DNA of 64,000 bases from Streptomyces sp. NBC_00536 (lineage in GTDB: Bacteria > Actinomycetota > Actinomycetes > Streptomycetales > Streptomycetaceae). This document shows, piece after piece, positions 27,201 to 33,436 of this stretch; position 1 is the stretch's first letter; each line of letters opens with the position of its first letter. Location of the stretch: assembly GCF_036346295.1 (NCBI RefSeq), contig NZ_CP107819.1:2418001-2482000 (forward strand), written 5' to 3'. Both the position numbers and the translations under genes were made by a program. The notes beneath the pieces were generated by a model that was not told the origin of the DNA, did not search any database, and saw only the letters and a list, made by a program, of their open reading frames with translations.

Positions 27201-27607
27201 GCGAGGGCGGGGCCGCGCCACAGGGCCAGCGCCTCGTCGTACAGCTCGGCGGCCCGGCCCGGCTCGCCCGCCTCCAGGTGCCGGGCGGCGGTGCGGGCGA
27301 GGCGTTCGAAGCGGTAGAGGTCGATGTCGTCGCGCTCGGCGGTGAGCCGGTAGCCGCCCTCCTCGGAGGCGACGGCCCCGTGCCCGGCGGCCCGGCGCAG
27401 CCGCCCGATGAGGGCCTGGAGGGCGCCGGAGGCGTCCTGGGGCGGTTCCTCGCCCCAGACCTCGCCGACCAGGACCTCGGCCGGCACCGCCCGCCCGGGG
27501 CGCAGGGCGAGCGCGGTCAGGAGCGCGCGCAGGCGTGCCCCGCCGAGGGCGACGGGGGTTCCGTCGCCGCGGATTGCCTGGGCACTGCCGAGAATCGCGT
27601 AACGCAC
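24260..27607 (-). CDS. AfsR/SARP-family transcriptional regulator with NB-ARC and TPR domains
   Basis: The 1115-residue protein begins with an OmpR-like winged-helix (LGGARLRALLTALALRPGRAVPAEVLVGEVWGE) and a BTAD domain (DLYRFERLARTA... LDEPLQVLRIRALRDAGRPAEALAAYDGVR). After a Pro/Ala linker comes a P-loop NTPase with Walker A LLGPGGAGKTRLS and Walker B LLLLDNCEHV. The C-terminal half is helical TPR-like (ALSARAESREKRGEYALAAEDYRAAIGHAERLG). Large SARPs of this type regulate secondary metabolism or development. The start is GTG 27607; a near-consensus -10 (GACAAT) lies 6 nt upstream. No biosynthetic cluster is visible nearby, so its targets are probably elsewhere or are the adjacent exporter. 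Confidence 0.92.
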   Translation of the reverse strand: MRYAILGSAQAIRGDGTPVALGGARLRALLTALALRPGRAVPAEVLVGEVWGEEPPQDASGALQALIGRLRRAAGHGAVASEEGGYRLTAERDDIDLYRFERLARTAARHLEAGEPGRAAELYDEALALWRGPALADLPDPAAEAARWETVRLDARRGRLGAALALGEAERALPELAALCADLPLDEPLQVLRIRALRDAGRPAEALAAYDGVRRDLADRLGADPGPALRALHTELLAPPPAAQTPAAVTAPAPPAPVPAAPDGAAPDGNLRARLTTFVGREDDIRVIGADLAGARLVTLLGPGGAGKTRLSQEAAEAHARAGAGPAHWPDGVWMVELAPVDDPEDVAEAALAALGARETKLRGAAAEELRVLTGQTGDHPLERLTEHCSRRRMLLLLDNCEHVIGAAAELAERLLTHCPGVQILATSREPLGVPGELLRPVEPLPDPMAVRLFAERGAAARPGFTVADDPAAAAEICRRLDGLPLAIELAAARLRLLTPRQIADRLDNRFRLLTSGSRTVLPRQQTLRAVVDWSWDLLDAPERTVLARLSVFAGGCDLTAAEAVCAQDGADGDISDVADVLGSLVDKSLVVAAPGPGGDMRYRLLETVGEYAAERLAATAADQDATGRRHLVHYREFARTTDPLLRGRGQREGAERLATEYENLRTALRRAVATRDAGEALCLVHALFWYWQMRDLRSEMRHWTNAVAALGPDPFAQPVTPAQPVYEQVVDTPPPYTGELLTEAWRGIGLLQLAARDQSNESWFAPDLRPRIDGMVAAYRPGLPQICRNPGSLWIYAAMIGGDPGALRRIADDMVETSRRLGYRWELGSALQLRANVLANRADWAGNAARDADESLAIFEDLGDDWGCAEALSARAESREKRGEYALAAEDYRAAIGHAERLGARGQVLVLRVRMAGVLLEDGGGEQAEEILTEVLAAEQRFGGEAMPPARMFLATRLGSTGRIPEARAQLQDLREEFAYGVFAVFDGFLQGIVAWLDNEEGKHEDALAQVRLALTTFGDPLSLMVSPQMPAVYLLAAAEAHAGLGGSGHGLAAARLFGAYRALLPPAHVPVTTERAGAARTEEWARAVLGDAAFEAAYAEGGGLSLEEATALV

Positions 27608-27690
27608 CGGCCCATTGTCACCGGCGCGGGCCCCGAACCCACCGGGATTACGCGGCGGGCCGAGGGGGCATCCCGTGGATCGGGGTCGGA

Positions 27691-27696
27691 TAGGTT
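27691..27696 (+). promoter_or_regulatory. -10 box TAGGTT, predicted leaderless start
   Basis: TAGGTT is followed by 6 nt and then ATG 27703; no ribosome-binding site is present. Confidence 0.55.
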
Positions 27697-27702
27697 TCGG
27701 GC

Positions 27703-28527
27703 ATGGGTCATCAGGGTGGGCGCGACGAGCGGCGGATCAGTGCGGTGTTTCTCGGGATCGCCGCGGTCATGGGCGTCACCGGGTGGGCCGTGTGGACCGA
27801 TTACGCGGCGAGCACCGGGCTCGCGGTGTTCCTCTTCGTCACGTCCGCGTGGATCGTCTCGCTGTGCCTGCACGAGTACGCGCACGCCCGTACCGCCCTG
27901 CACGGCGGGGACCTCTCGGTCGGCGCGAAGGGCTACCTGACGCTCAACCCGCTGAAGTACACGCACGCGCTGCTGAGCATCGTGCTGCCGGTGGTCTTCG
28001 TGATCCTGGGCGGGCTCGGTCTGCCCGGCGGGGCCGTGTACATCGACCGCGGGCGGATCCAGGGCCGGTGGAAGCACAGCCTGATCTCGGCGGCGGGACC
28101 GCTGACCAACGTGCTGTTCGCCGTCGTGTGCACGGCGCCGTTCTGGCTGGACGGCCTGGACGGGGTGCCGGTGCCCTTCCGCTTCGCGCTCGGGTTCCTG
28201 GCGCTGCTCCAGGTCTCGGCGGCGATCCTGAACTTCCTGCCCGTGCCGGGCCTGGACGGCTACGGCGTGATCGAGCCGTGGCTGTCGTACAAGGTGCGCC
28301 GCGAGGTCGAACCGCTGGCGCCCTTCGGGCTGCTCGCGGTCTTCGCCCTGCTGTGGATCCCCGGGGTCAACGCGTTCTTCTTCGACGTGGTGAACGCGGT
28401 CCTCGCCAAGCTCGGCGTGTCCGACTTCGAGACCTACTGCGGCCGCGACCTGTACACCTTCTGGCGGGACGCCAACCCGGTCTGCTCGGTCAGCTCGCTC
28501 GGCCCGGTCAGCTCGCTCGGCGGCTGA
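27703..28527 (+). CDS. Site-2 protease family protein
   Basis: The 274-residue protein has about six membrane spans and the intramembrane metalloprotease motifs: HEYAHA (HExxH-type zinc site, about residues 54-58) in a hydrophobic helix and NFLPVPGLDGYGV with the third metal ligand Asp. A GPLTN motif (SAAGPLTNVLFAV) lies between them. Such proteases cut transmembrane anti-sigma factors or other membrane proteins; the target is unknown. The C-terminus ends with a duplicated VSSLG peptide encoded by an 18-bp direct repeat, unlike the rest of the family. The start is probably leaderless. Confidence 0.88.
   Translation: MGHQGGRDERRISAVFLGIAAVMGVTGWAVWTDYAASTGLAVFLFVTSAWIVSLCLHEYAHARTALHGGDLSVGAKGYLTLNPLKYTHALLSIVLPVVFVILGGLGLPGGAVYIDRGRIQGRWKHSLISAAGPLTNVLFAVVCTAPFWLDGLDGVPVPFRFALGFLALLQVSAAILNFLPVPGLDGYGVIEPWLSYKVRREVEPLAPFGLLAVFALLWIPGVNAFFFDVVNAVLAKLGVSDFETYCGRDLYTFWRDANPVCSVSSLGPVSSLGG
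28487..28521 (+). repeat. 18-bp-period direct repeat at the 3' end of the site-2 protease gene
   Basis: CGGTCAGCTCGCTCGGC occurs at 28487-28503 and again at 28505-28521, ending 3 bp before the stop codon. It adds the duplicated VSSLG to the protein. Confidence 0.8.
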
Positions 28528-28684
28528 GCCGGTCCTTGCGCAGGTAGAACCACGCCATGTTCGAGGTCACGCCCGCCAGCAGCACCCAGACGATGCCGAG
28601 GAAGCTGCCTTCCACGAAGGCGACGACGGCCGCGGCCACGGACAGGGCGCAGACGACAAGGGCGAACACGGCGAGGCGGGGCAT
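28508..28684 (-). CDS. Small two-span membrane protein
   Basis: The 58-residue product has two hydrophobic segments (LAVFALVVCALSVAAAVVAFV and FLGIVWVLLAGVTSNMAWFYL) and a basic tail RKDRLSRRAS. ATG 28684 has GGAG 9 nt upstream; the longer in-frame start at 28762 would add unconserved Ser/Arg sequence. Its 3' end overlaps the convergent site-2 protease gene by 20 bp. It could interact with membrane proteins, but nothing in the sequence shows a function. Confidence 0.6.
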   Translation of the reverse strand: MPRLAVFALVVCALSVAAAVVAFVEGSFLGIVWVLLAGVTSNMAWFYLRKDRLSRRAS

Positions 28685-28803
28685 GGGCCGAACTCCACGG
28701 GGGCGCTGAGGGGACACGGAGGGGGACACGGAACGGGGCCGATCCCCTCCAGTGTCCCCCATGGCGGAGGTGGCCCGGGCGTCGCCCGGACCTCGCCCGT
28801 CCG

Positions 28804-28851
28804 CCCGCTCGGACGCCCGCTCGGACGCCCGCTCGGACGCCCGCTCAGACG
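28804..28851. repeat. 12-bp tandem repeat across the npdG stop codon
   Basis: About four copies of CCGCTCGGACGC run into and over the npdG stop codon (28845-28847); the last copy is diverged where it enters the coding sequence. Confidence 0.75.
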
Positions 28852-29549
28852 TCCGTGACGCGCAGGCCCGCGTGGGCCTTGTAACGGCGGTTGACCGAGA
28901 TCAGGTTGGCGACCAGCGACTCCACCTGGTGGGCATTGCGCAGCCGGCCCGCGAAGACCCCGCGCATGCCGGGGATGCGCGCGGCGAGGGCCTGGACGAT
29001 GTCGGTGTCGGCGCGGACCTCGCCGAGGACCATCACGTCGGTGTCGATCTCGTCCACCGACTCGTCCTGGAGCAGGACGGCCGACAGGTGGTGGAAGGCG
29101 GCGGTGACGCGCGAGCCGGGCAGGAGCAGGGCGGCCTGCTGGGCGGCGCTGCCCTCCTCGGGCTTGAGGGCGTAGGCGCCCTGCTTGTCGAAGCCCAGCG
29201 GGTTGACGCAGTCGACGACGAGCTTGCCCGTCAGCTCCTCGCGGAGCGCCTCCAGCGTCTTGGCGTGGCCGTCCCACGGCACCGCGATGATCACGATGTC
29301 GCTGCGCCGCGCGCACTCGGCGTTGTCCGCGCCCTCCACGCCGAGGCCCAGTTCCGCGGCGGCGGTCTCGGCGCGGTCGGCGGCGCGCGAGCCGATGATC
29401 ACCTTCTGGCCGGCCCGGGCGAGCCGGTAGGCGAGGCCGCGGCCCTGGTCACCGGTGCCGCCGAGGACGCCGACGATCAGGCCGGAGACGTCGGGCAGGT
29501 CCCGGGGGTCCTTCGCCGGGGGCTTCTGGGTGCTGTCTGAGGAAGTCAT
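28845..29549 (-). CDS. npdG: NADPH-dependent F420 reductase
   Basis: NpdG transfers hydride between NADP(H) and coenzyme F420, feeding F420-dependent redox enzymes. The 234-residue protein has the N-terminal dinucleotide motif LIVGVLGGTGDQGRGLAYRLA with the NADP-selective GSRAADRA, then DIVIIAVPWDGHAKTL, VDCVNPLGFDKQG and VTAAFHHLSAVLL, all in family order. No Shine-Dalgarno is visible. Instead a TACGCT -10 box lies 7 nt before ATG 29549, so the mRNA is probably leaderless. It is divergent from the next gene by 94 bp. Confidence 0.93.
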   Translation of the reverse strand: MTSSDSTQKPPAKDPRDLPDVSGLIVGVLGGTGDQGRGLAYRLARAGQKVIIGSRAADRAETAAAELGLGVEGADNAECARRSDIVIIAVPWDGHAKTLEALREELTGKLVVDCVNPLGFDKQGAYALKPEEGSAAQQAALLLPGSRVTAAFHHLSAVLLQDESVDEIDTDVMVLGEVRADTDIVQALAARIPGMRGVFAGRLRNAHQVESLVANLISVNRRYKAHAGLRVTDV

Positions 29550-29556
29550 GGGGGCG

Positions 29557-29562
29557 AGCGTA
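29557..29562 (-). promoter_or_regulatory. -10 box TACGCT, predicted leaderless start of npdG
   Basis: On the minus strand TACGCT is followed by the 7 nt CGCCCCC and then the ATG at 29549. Confidence 0.55.
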
Positions 29563-29643
29563 CTGCCGGGTAGCGCAAGGCCGAATGGGTGAGGAGGCAG
29601 TGGGCGTTCCCGTTTGCTCCGTCCGTGGTGCAGGATGCGGCCC

Positions 29644-30252
29644 ATGGATGCCGTCAGAGTCGCCCTGCTGCGCGAGGTGCTCGCGGGTACGGAGTGGCCC
29701 GGGGCCGCCCGCCGGTTCGCGGGAGCGCTGCGCCGTTCGGTCGTACCGGCGGGCGGGAACCTGCTCCTGGTGGGCACCGAGCAGTACGAGCCCTGGCACC
29801 TGGCCGCGCACCTCGTGGACGAGGCCGCCTGGTCCGGGCTGCCGGCGCTGGCGCCGACGCTGGTGCGCCACCGGGTGGCGGCCGGGGAGCCGCCGCACCT
29901 GTCGGTGGGCCTGGGGCGCCTCGCGGCGGCCCGGCGCGGGCACACGCTGCTGGTGGTGGCCCCGGAGCGGCCCGGTGCGGGGCTGCTGGAGCGGGTGCAC
30001 GACGCGCGGCGCGCGGGGGCGACCGTACTGTCCCTCGACGGCGGGGACCGGGAGCTGGCCACGCTGGCGCACGACGCGCTGTCGGTGTCGGTGTCCGACG
30101 GCGCCTGCCTGGATCTGGACACGGTCCAGCACCTGGTCAGCGCGGCGGCCGGGGAGAACAGCGTGCCGGCGCAGCGCACCCCGCGCCGGTTCCGCGACCG
30201 GCTGGCGCGGCTGGCCGAGCAGCTGACCGCGCCGCCGCCCAGCCGCTGGTAG
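29644..30252 (+). CDS. Conserved hypothetical protein, SIS-like
   Basis: The 202-residue protein is soluble and has alternating hydrophobic strands and helices: NLLLVGTEQYEPWHLAAHLVDEA, GHTLLVVAPERPGAGLLERVHDARRAGATVLSLD, ELATLAHDALSVSV and LDLDTVQHLVSAAAGE. This pattern resembles a Rossmann-type SIS (sugar isomerase) fold with a nucleotide or sugar-phosphate site, but no catalytic motif is clear. AGGA lies 8 nt before ATG 29644. I treat it as a conserved Streptomyces protein of unknown function. Confidence 0.7.
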   Translation: MDAVRVALLREVLAGTEWPGAARRFAGALRRSVVPAGGNLLLVGTEQYEPWHLAAHLVDEAAWSGLPALAPTLVRHRVAAGEPPHLSVGLGRLAAARRGHTLLVVAPERPGAGLLERVHDARRAGATVLSLDGGDRELATLAHDALSVSVSDGACLDLDTVQHLVSAAAGENSVPAQRTPRRFRDRLARLAEQLTAPPPSRW

Positions 30253-30301
30253 CGGGGCGACGGCCAGGTCTGAAGGGACGGCCTACGGGCGCCCGGCCGC
30301 T

Positions 30302-30541
30302 CTAGGGAGCGGCCTCCCCCTCGCCCTCTTCCCGGGTCTTGTCGTTCCACTTGGGGTCGTTCTGCCATTCCAGGTTCCGCTCCTGCGCGGTCTCCATCGC
30401 ATGGCTCGCCTCCTCGGGCGTGGCGTAGGGACCGAAGCGGTCCTTCGCCGGGCACTCCGGCCCCTCCTCGACCTTGTTGTGGACGAGGCAGTAGTACCAC
30501 TCGCCCGCTTTGCCCACCTGGCGCTTCTTGAACAGAGCCAT
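30302..30541 (-). CDS. Small acidic conserved protein
   Basis: The 79-residue protein begins [39 protein letters not shown], with one Cys in each half that could pair or bind metal, then a charged helical tail ([19 protein letters not shown]) and a Glu-rich end. The [10 protein letters not shown] element resembles a SPOR-like strand-turn. AAGGAG lies 7 nt before the ATG, which supports real expression. It is divergent from map. Function unknown. Confidence 0.75.
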   Translation of the reverse strand: MALFKKRQVGKAGEWYYCLVHNKVEEGPECPAKDRFGPYATPEEASHAMETAQERNLEWQNDPKWNDKTREEGEGEAAP

Positions 30542-30586
30542 TCGGTGCTCCTTCCTCTGTCGCCATGCTGCCCGATCCCCGCTGGA

Positions 30587-30592
30587 TACACT
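30587..30592 (+). promoter_or_regulatory. -10 box TACACT, predicted leaderless start of map
   Basis: TACACT ends 7 nt before ATG 30600; no Shine-Dalgarno sequence precedes the start. Confidence 0.6.
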
Positions 30593-30599
30593 CGTTCGC

Positions 30600-31457
30600 A
30601 TGTCTGGCCAGTCACTGCTCGTTCCAGGCGAGCTTTCCCCCGCCCTTTCCGTTCCCGGAAACATCCGCCGGCCCGAGTACGTGGGCAAGCCCGCGCCCAC
30701 TCCGTACACCGGGCCGGAGGTGCAGACGGCCGAGACCATCGAGGCGATGCGCATCGCCGGCCGCATCGCCGCACAGGCGATGGAGGAGGCCGCCAAGCTG
30801 ATCGCCCCCGGGGTGACCACCGACGCGCTGGACCGGGTCGCGCACGCGTACATGTGCGACCACGGCGCCTACCCGTCGACCCTGGGCTACCGGGGTTTCC
30901 CCAAGTCCCTCTGTGCCTCCGTCAACGAGGTCATCTGCCACGGCATCCCGGACTCCACGGTGCTGCGCGACGGTGACATCGTGAACCTCGACGTCACGGC
31001 GTACATCGGTGGTGTGCACGGCGACAACAACGCCACCTACCTGTGCGGTGACGTCGACGAGGAGTCGCGCCTGCTGGTCGAGCGCACCCGCGAGTCGCTG
31101 AACCGCGCCATCAAGGCGGTCAAGCCGGGCCGCCAGATCAACATCATCGGCCGGGTCATCGAGTCGTACGCCAAGCGCTTCGGCTACGGCGTGGTCCGGG
31201 ACTTCACCGGGCACGGCATCAATTCGTCCTTCCACTCCGGCCTGATCGTCCCGCACTACGACAGCCCGCACGCCACCACCGTCATCGAGCCCGGCATGAC
31301 CTTCACCATCGAGCCGATGCTGACGCTGGGCACCCACGAGTACGACATGTGGAAGGACGGCTGGACGGTCGTCACGAAGGACCGCAAGCGGACGGCCCAG
31401 TGCGAGCACACGCTGGTGGTGACGGACACCGGGGCGGAGATCCTCACGCTGCCGTAG
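30600..31457 (+). CDS. map: Methionine aminopeptidase, type I
   Basis: MetAP removes the N-terminal methionine from nascent proteins. The 285-residue protein has an N-terminal extension ([23 protein letters not shown]) typical of actinobacterial type Ic enzymes with an SH3-binding-like motif, followed by the pita-bread catalytic domain. Metal and catalytic residues are in place: His in VICHGIP, Asp in IVNLDVTAY, Asp in VHGDNNATY, His in DFTGHGI, Glu in FTIEPML and Glu in QCEHTL. The start is probably leaderless. It is followed by a palindrome and an iron box belonging to hmuO. Confidence 0.95.
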   Translation: MSGQSLLVPGELSPALSVPGNIRRPEYVGKPAPTPYTGPEVQTAETIEAMRIAGRIAAQAMEEAAKLIAPGVTTDALDRVAHAYMCDHGAYPSTLGYRGFPKSLCASVNEVICHGIPDSTVLRDGDIVNLDVTAYIGGVHGDNNATYLCGDVDEESRLLVERTRESLNRAIKAVKPGRQINIIGRVIESYAKRFGYGVVRDFTGHGINSSFHSGLIVPHYDSPHATTVIEPGMTFTIEPMLTLGTHEYDMWKDGWTVVTKDRKRTAQCEHTLVVTDTGAEILTLP

Positions 31458-31511
31458 GCCCGCTTACGTCAAACGACCCCCTGACAGGGCGGCGGGGAAG
31501 GCGTACATTTT

Positions 31512-31532
31512 TTACCGACAGGACGTCGGTAA
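31512..31532. promoter_or_regulatory. 8-bp-arm palindrome between map and hmuO, TetR-type operator candidate
   Basis: TTACCGAC (31512-31519) and GTCGGTAA (31525-31532) are perfect complements around AGGAC. The spacing and ACCGAC/GTCGGT half-sites resemble operators of TetR-family repressors. It lies just upstream of the TTGACT -35 of hmuO. A run of T precedes rather than follows it, so a forward terminator is less likely. Confidence 0.45.
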
Positions 31533-31536
31533 CCGA

Positions 31537-31555
31537 TTGACTTAGGTAAGCCTAA
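31537..31555 (+). promoter_or_regulatory. Iron box (DmdR/IdeR site) before hmuO
   Basis: The 19 bases match the consensus TTAGGTTAGGCTAACCTAA at 13 positions and contain the symmetric core CTTAGG-TAAG-CCTAAG (31541-31556). The site overlaps a TTGACT -35, so an iron-loaded repressor would block transcription of the heme oxygenase gene. Confidence 0.75.
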
Positions 31556-31614
31556 GTAGGAAGATCGGCTTGTACGCCTTCCCGCTTCCCGCCCCCGGTC
31601 TCTGGAGGTCCGTC

Positions 31615-32262
31615 TTGGACGCCTTCTCTACGGTCATCCGCGTCGCCTCGCACGAGCAGCACACGGAGGCCGAGACCTCGTCGTTCATGAGCGACCTCCT
31701 CGGTGGGCGGCTCGGCGTGGACGCCTACACCCGCTACACCGAACAGCTCTGGTTCGTGTACCGGGCGCTGGAGGACGCGGCCGAATCCCTCAAGGACGAC
31801 CCGGTCGCGGGACCGTTCATACAGCCCGAGCTGATGCGCGTCGCCGAGATCGAGCGCGACCTCGCCCACCTGCTCGGCCCCGGCTGGCGCGAGAACGTGG
31901 TGGCCCTGCCCGCGACCCGCGCCTACGCCGACCGGGTGGCCGCCTGCGCCGCCGAGTGGCCCGGCGGGTACGTCGCCCACCACTACACCCGCTACCTCGG
32001 CGACCTCTCCGGCGGGCAGATCATCCGCGACAAGGCCGAGCGCACCTGGGGCTTCGAGCGCAAGGGCGACGGCGTGCGGTTCTACGTCTTCGAGGCCATA
32101 TCCAACCCGGCGGCCTTCAAGCGCGGCTACCGCGAACTGCTGGACGCGATCGTCGCGGACGACCTGGAGAAGCAGCGCATCATCGACGAGTGCAAGCGCG
32201 CCTTCGACTTCAACGGAGCGGTCTTCCGCGAACTGGGCGCCCAGTTCCCGCTCAGCGCCTGA
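31615..32262 (+). CDS. hmuO: Heme oxygenase (biliverdin-producing)
   Basis: HmuO opens the heme ring with O2 and electrons to release iron, CO and biliverdin. The 215-residue protein has the proximal-histidine region RVASHEQHTEAE near the N-terminus, the LWFVYRALE helix and the distal helix motif YTRYLGDLSGGQIIRDKAERTWG with the conserved Gly pair over the heme. TTG 31615 is selected because GGAGGT lies 5 nt upstream and the protein then begins as in known homologues; a TTG at 31570 would add an unrelated leader. The iron box upstream and the nearby heme importer give a consistent context. A MITE-like element follows. Confidence 0.93.
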   Translation: MDAFSTVIRVASHEQHTEAETSSFMSDLLGGRLGVDAYTRYTEQLWFVYRALEDAAESLKDDPVAGPFIQPELMRVAEIERDLAHLLGPGWRENVVALPATRAYADRVAACAAEWPGGYVAHHYTRYLGDLSGGQIIRDKAERTWGFERKGDGVRFYVFEAISNPAAFKRGYRELLDAIVADDLEKQRIIDECKRAFDFNGAVFRELGAQFPLSA

Positions 32263-32285
32263 GCGGCCCGCCGCGCGGCGGGCAC

Positions 32286-32354
32286 TAGGGGGTGTCTTGT
32301 GGATCAGGCCGGATCAGGGAGCGGCGCCTGGCGTGATCCACAAGACACCCCCTA
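32286..32354. mobile_element. 69-bp MITE-like element with perfect 21-bp terminal inverted repeats
   Basis: The left end (32286-32306) and right end (32334-32354) are exact reverse complements; the shared core is GGGGGTGTCTTGTGGATCA. The outermost bases on both sides are TA, as in elements that duplicate a TA target (IS630/Tc1-mariner style). The 27-bp centre has no coding capacity. It lies between hmuO and a convergent gene whose TAG stop (32352-32354) is built from the element's right end. It can also fold into a strong terminator hairpin. Confidence 0.65.
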
Positions 32355-32666
32355 ACCCGCGCTGAGCGCCCAGGCGGCGAGCACCACGAAGATCACCACA
32401 CCGTGCCAGCCGAGGGTGAGCAGGACACCGAGCACGCCCACAGCGGTACGCAGGCCCCGCTCCCGCACGAACCAGGCGGCGGCCACCAGGCCCAGCGGAA
32501 CGGCGTACGGGAGGAACCACCCGAGCCCATCGGGCAGCTGGCGCCAGCTGTACCAGGCGGACAGCACTCCGAGGACCGACCATGCGGCCGACTCCCACCA
32601 CCGGTACCTGTCGCCCCGTCGCGCGGGTACGGGTGCGGGTACGAGCGTGCTCGTGGTCGGGTTCAT
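32352..32666 (-). CDS. Small hydrophobic membrane protein
   Basis: The 104-residue product has a short charged N-terminus and about three or four hydrophobic segments (WWESAAWSVLGVLSAWYSW, GWFLPYAVPLGLVAAAWFV, TAVGVLGVLLTLGWHGVVIF and VVLAAWALSAG). I do not recognise a family. ATG 32666 is the first Met in the conserved-looking part, but no clear ribosome-binding site is present. The stop codon is formed by the end of the MITE-like element, so the C-terminus may have been altered by insertion. Confidence 0.6.
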   Translation of the reverse strand: MNPTTSTLVPAPVPARRGDRYRWWESAAWSVLGVLSAWYSWRQLPDGLGWFLPYAVPLGLVAAAWFVRERGLRTAVGVLGVLLTLGWHGVVIFVVLAAWALSAG

Positions 32667-32740
32667 GACCCCATGGGACCCGACCGGCACCGGCCCGGGC
32701 GAGGGCGTACGTACTCAACCCGGCCCGTGCACGTACTCAG

Positions 32741-32768
32741 TCTCGGCCTCGGCCTCGGCCTCGGCCTC
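32741..32768. repeat. 6-bp tandem repeat across a PhzF-family stop codon
   Basis: Four copies of GGCCTC (32745-32768) plus a partial unit. The last copy overlaps the stop codon of the PhzF-like gene at 32767-32769. Confidence 0.75.
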
Positions 32769-33417
32769 AGTCCGCGAAGCGGACCCGGCCGCCGATGTCG
32801 ATCGTGCCGTCCGGGCCCGGGGCGGTGAGGATCTGGGAGCCCGCGCCCTGCGTGATGTTCAGCGCCCGGTTCAGCTGGGCCGTCAGCAGCAGCGCCGCCG
32901 AGCCCGTGGCCTCGTCCTCGGCGATCGCGCGGTCGGGGCGGCGCGGGAAGCCGCGGGCCCGGATCCGGCCCGCCCGCTCGTCCTCCCAGGCCCACGCGTA
33001 CAGCCAGCCCTCGCCGGGCGGCGGGGCGGGCAGCGCCTCGACCTCGGCGGCGCTCGCGTACTGCTCGGTGCGCTTGCCCTCGACCCATTCGGCGCGGGCC
33101 GTGATCCAGGTGAACTCGCCGTCGTCGCGCGCCCATACGGCCCCCGCGGGCGGCCTCAGCTCCTCGACGTCCAGAAGCCAGGCGACCCCGACGAGCGGGT
33201 GCCCGGCGAAGGCCATCCGGGTGCCGGGCGTACGGATGTCGACGACCCCGCGCTCGGGGTCGTCGACGAACACCGTTTCGCTGTAGCCGAGTTCGGCCGC
33301 CAGCGCCTGGCGGGCCGCGTCATCGGGGTATTTGCCGCCGTCGCGCACGACGCCCAGCAGGTTCCCGTACCGCCCGTCGCCCGCGCAGAACACCTTGAGC
33401 ACGTCGAGATCGTTCAC
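32767..33417 (-). CDS. PhzF-family isomerase/epimerase-like protein
   Basis: The 216-residue protein has PhzF-fold motifs: a strand with GDGRYGNLLGVV in place of the usual GNPAAVV, AAELGYSETVFVDD with the conserved catalytic Glu (S-E-T), a RMAFAGHPLVGVAW region matching FAGHPT, and EDEATGSAALLL matching EDPATGSA. Members isomerise small metabolites, and most have no known substrate. It is shorter than the usual 260-300 residues. The start is uncertain: GTG 33417 or TTG 33429, neither with a clear ribosome-binding site. It lies downstream of the htaA gene on the same strand (7 bp from its stop to TTG), so it may be cotranscribed. Confidence 0.82.
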   Translation of the reverse strand: MNDLDVLKVFCAGDGRYGNLLGVVRDGGKYPDDAARQALAAELGYSETVFVDDPERGVVDIRTPGTRMAFAGHPLVGVAWLLDVEELRPPAGAVWARDDGEFTWITARAEWVEGKRTEQYASAAEVEALPAPPPGEGWLYAWAWEDERAGRIRARGFPRRPDRAIAEDEATGSAALLLTAQLNRALNITQGAGSQILTAPGPDGTIDIGGRVRFAD

Positions 33418-33436
33418 GCGGGCATTCAAGCACGGG

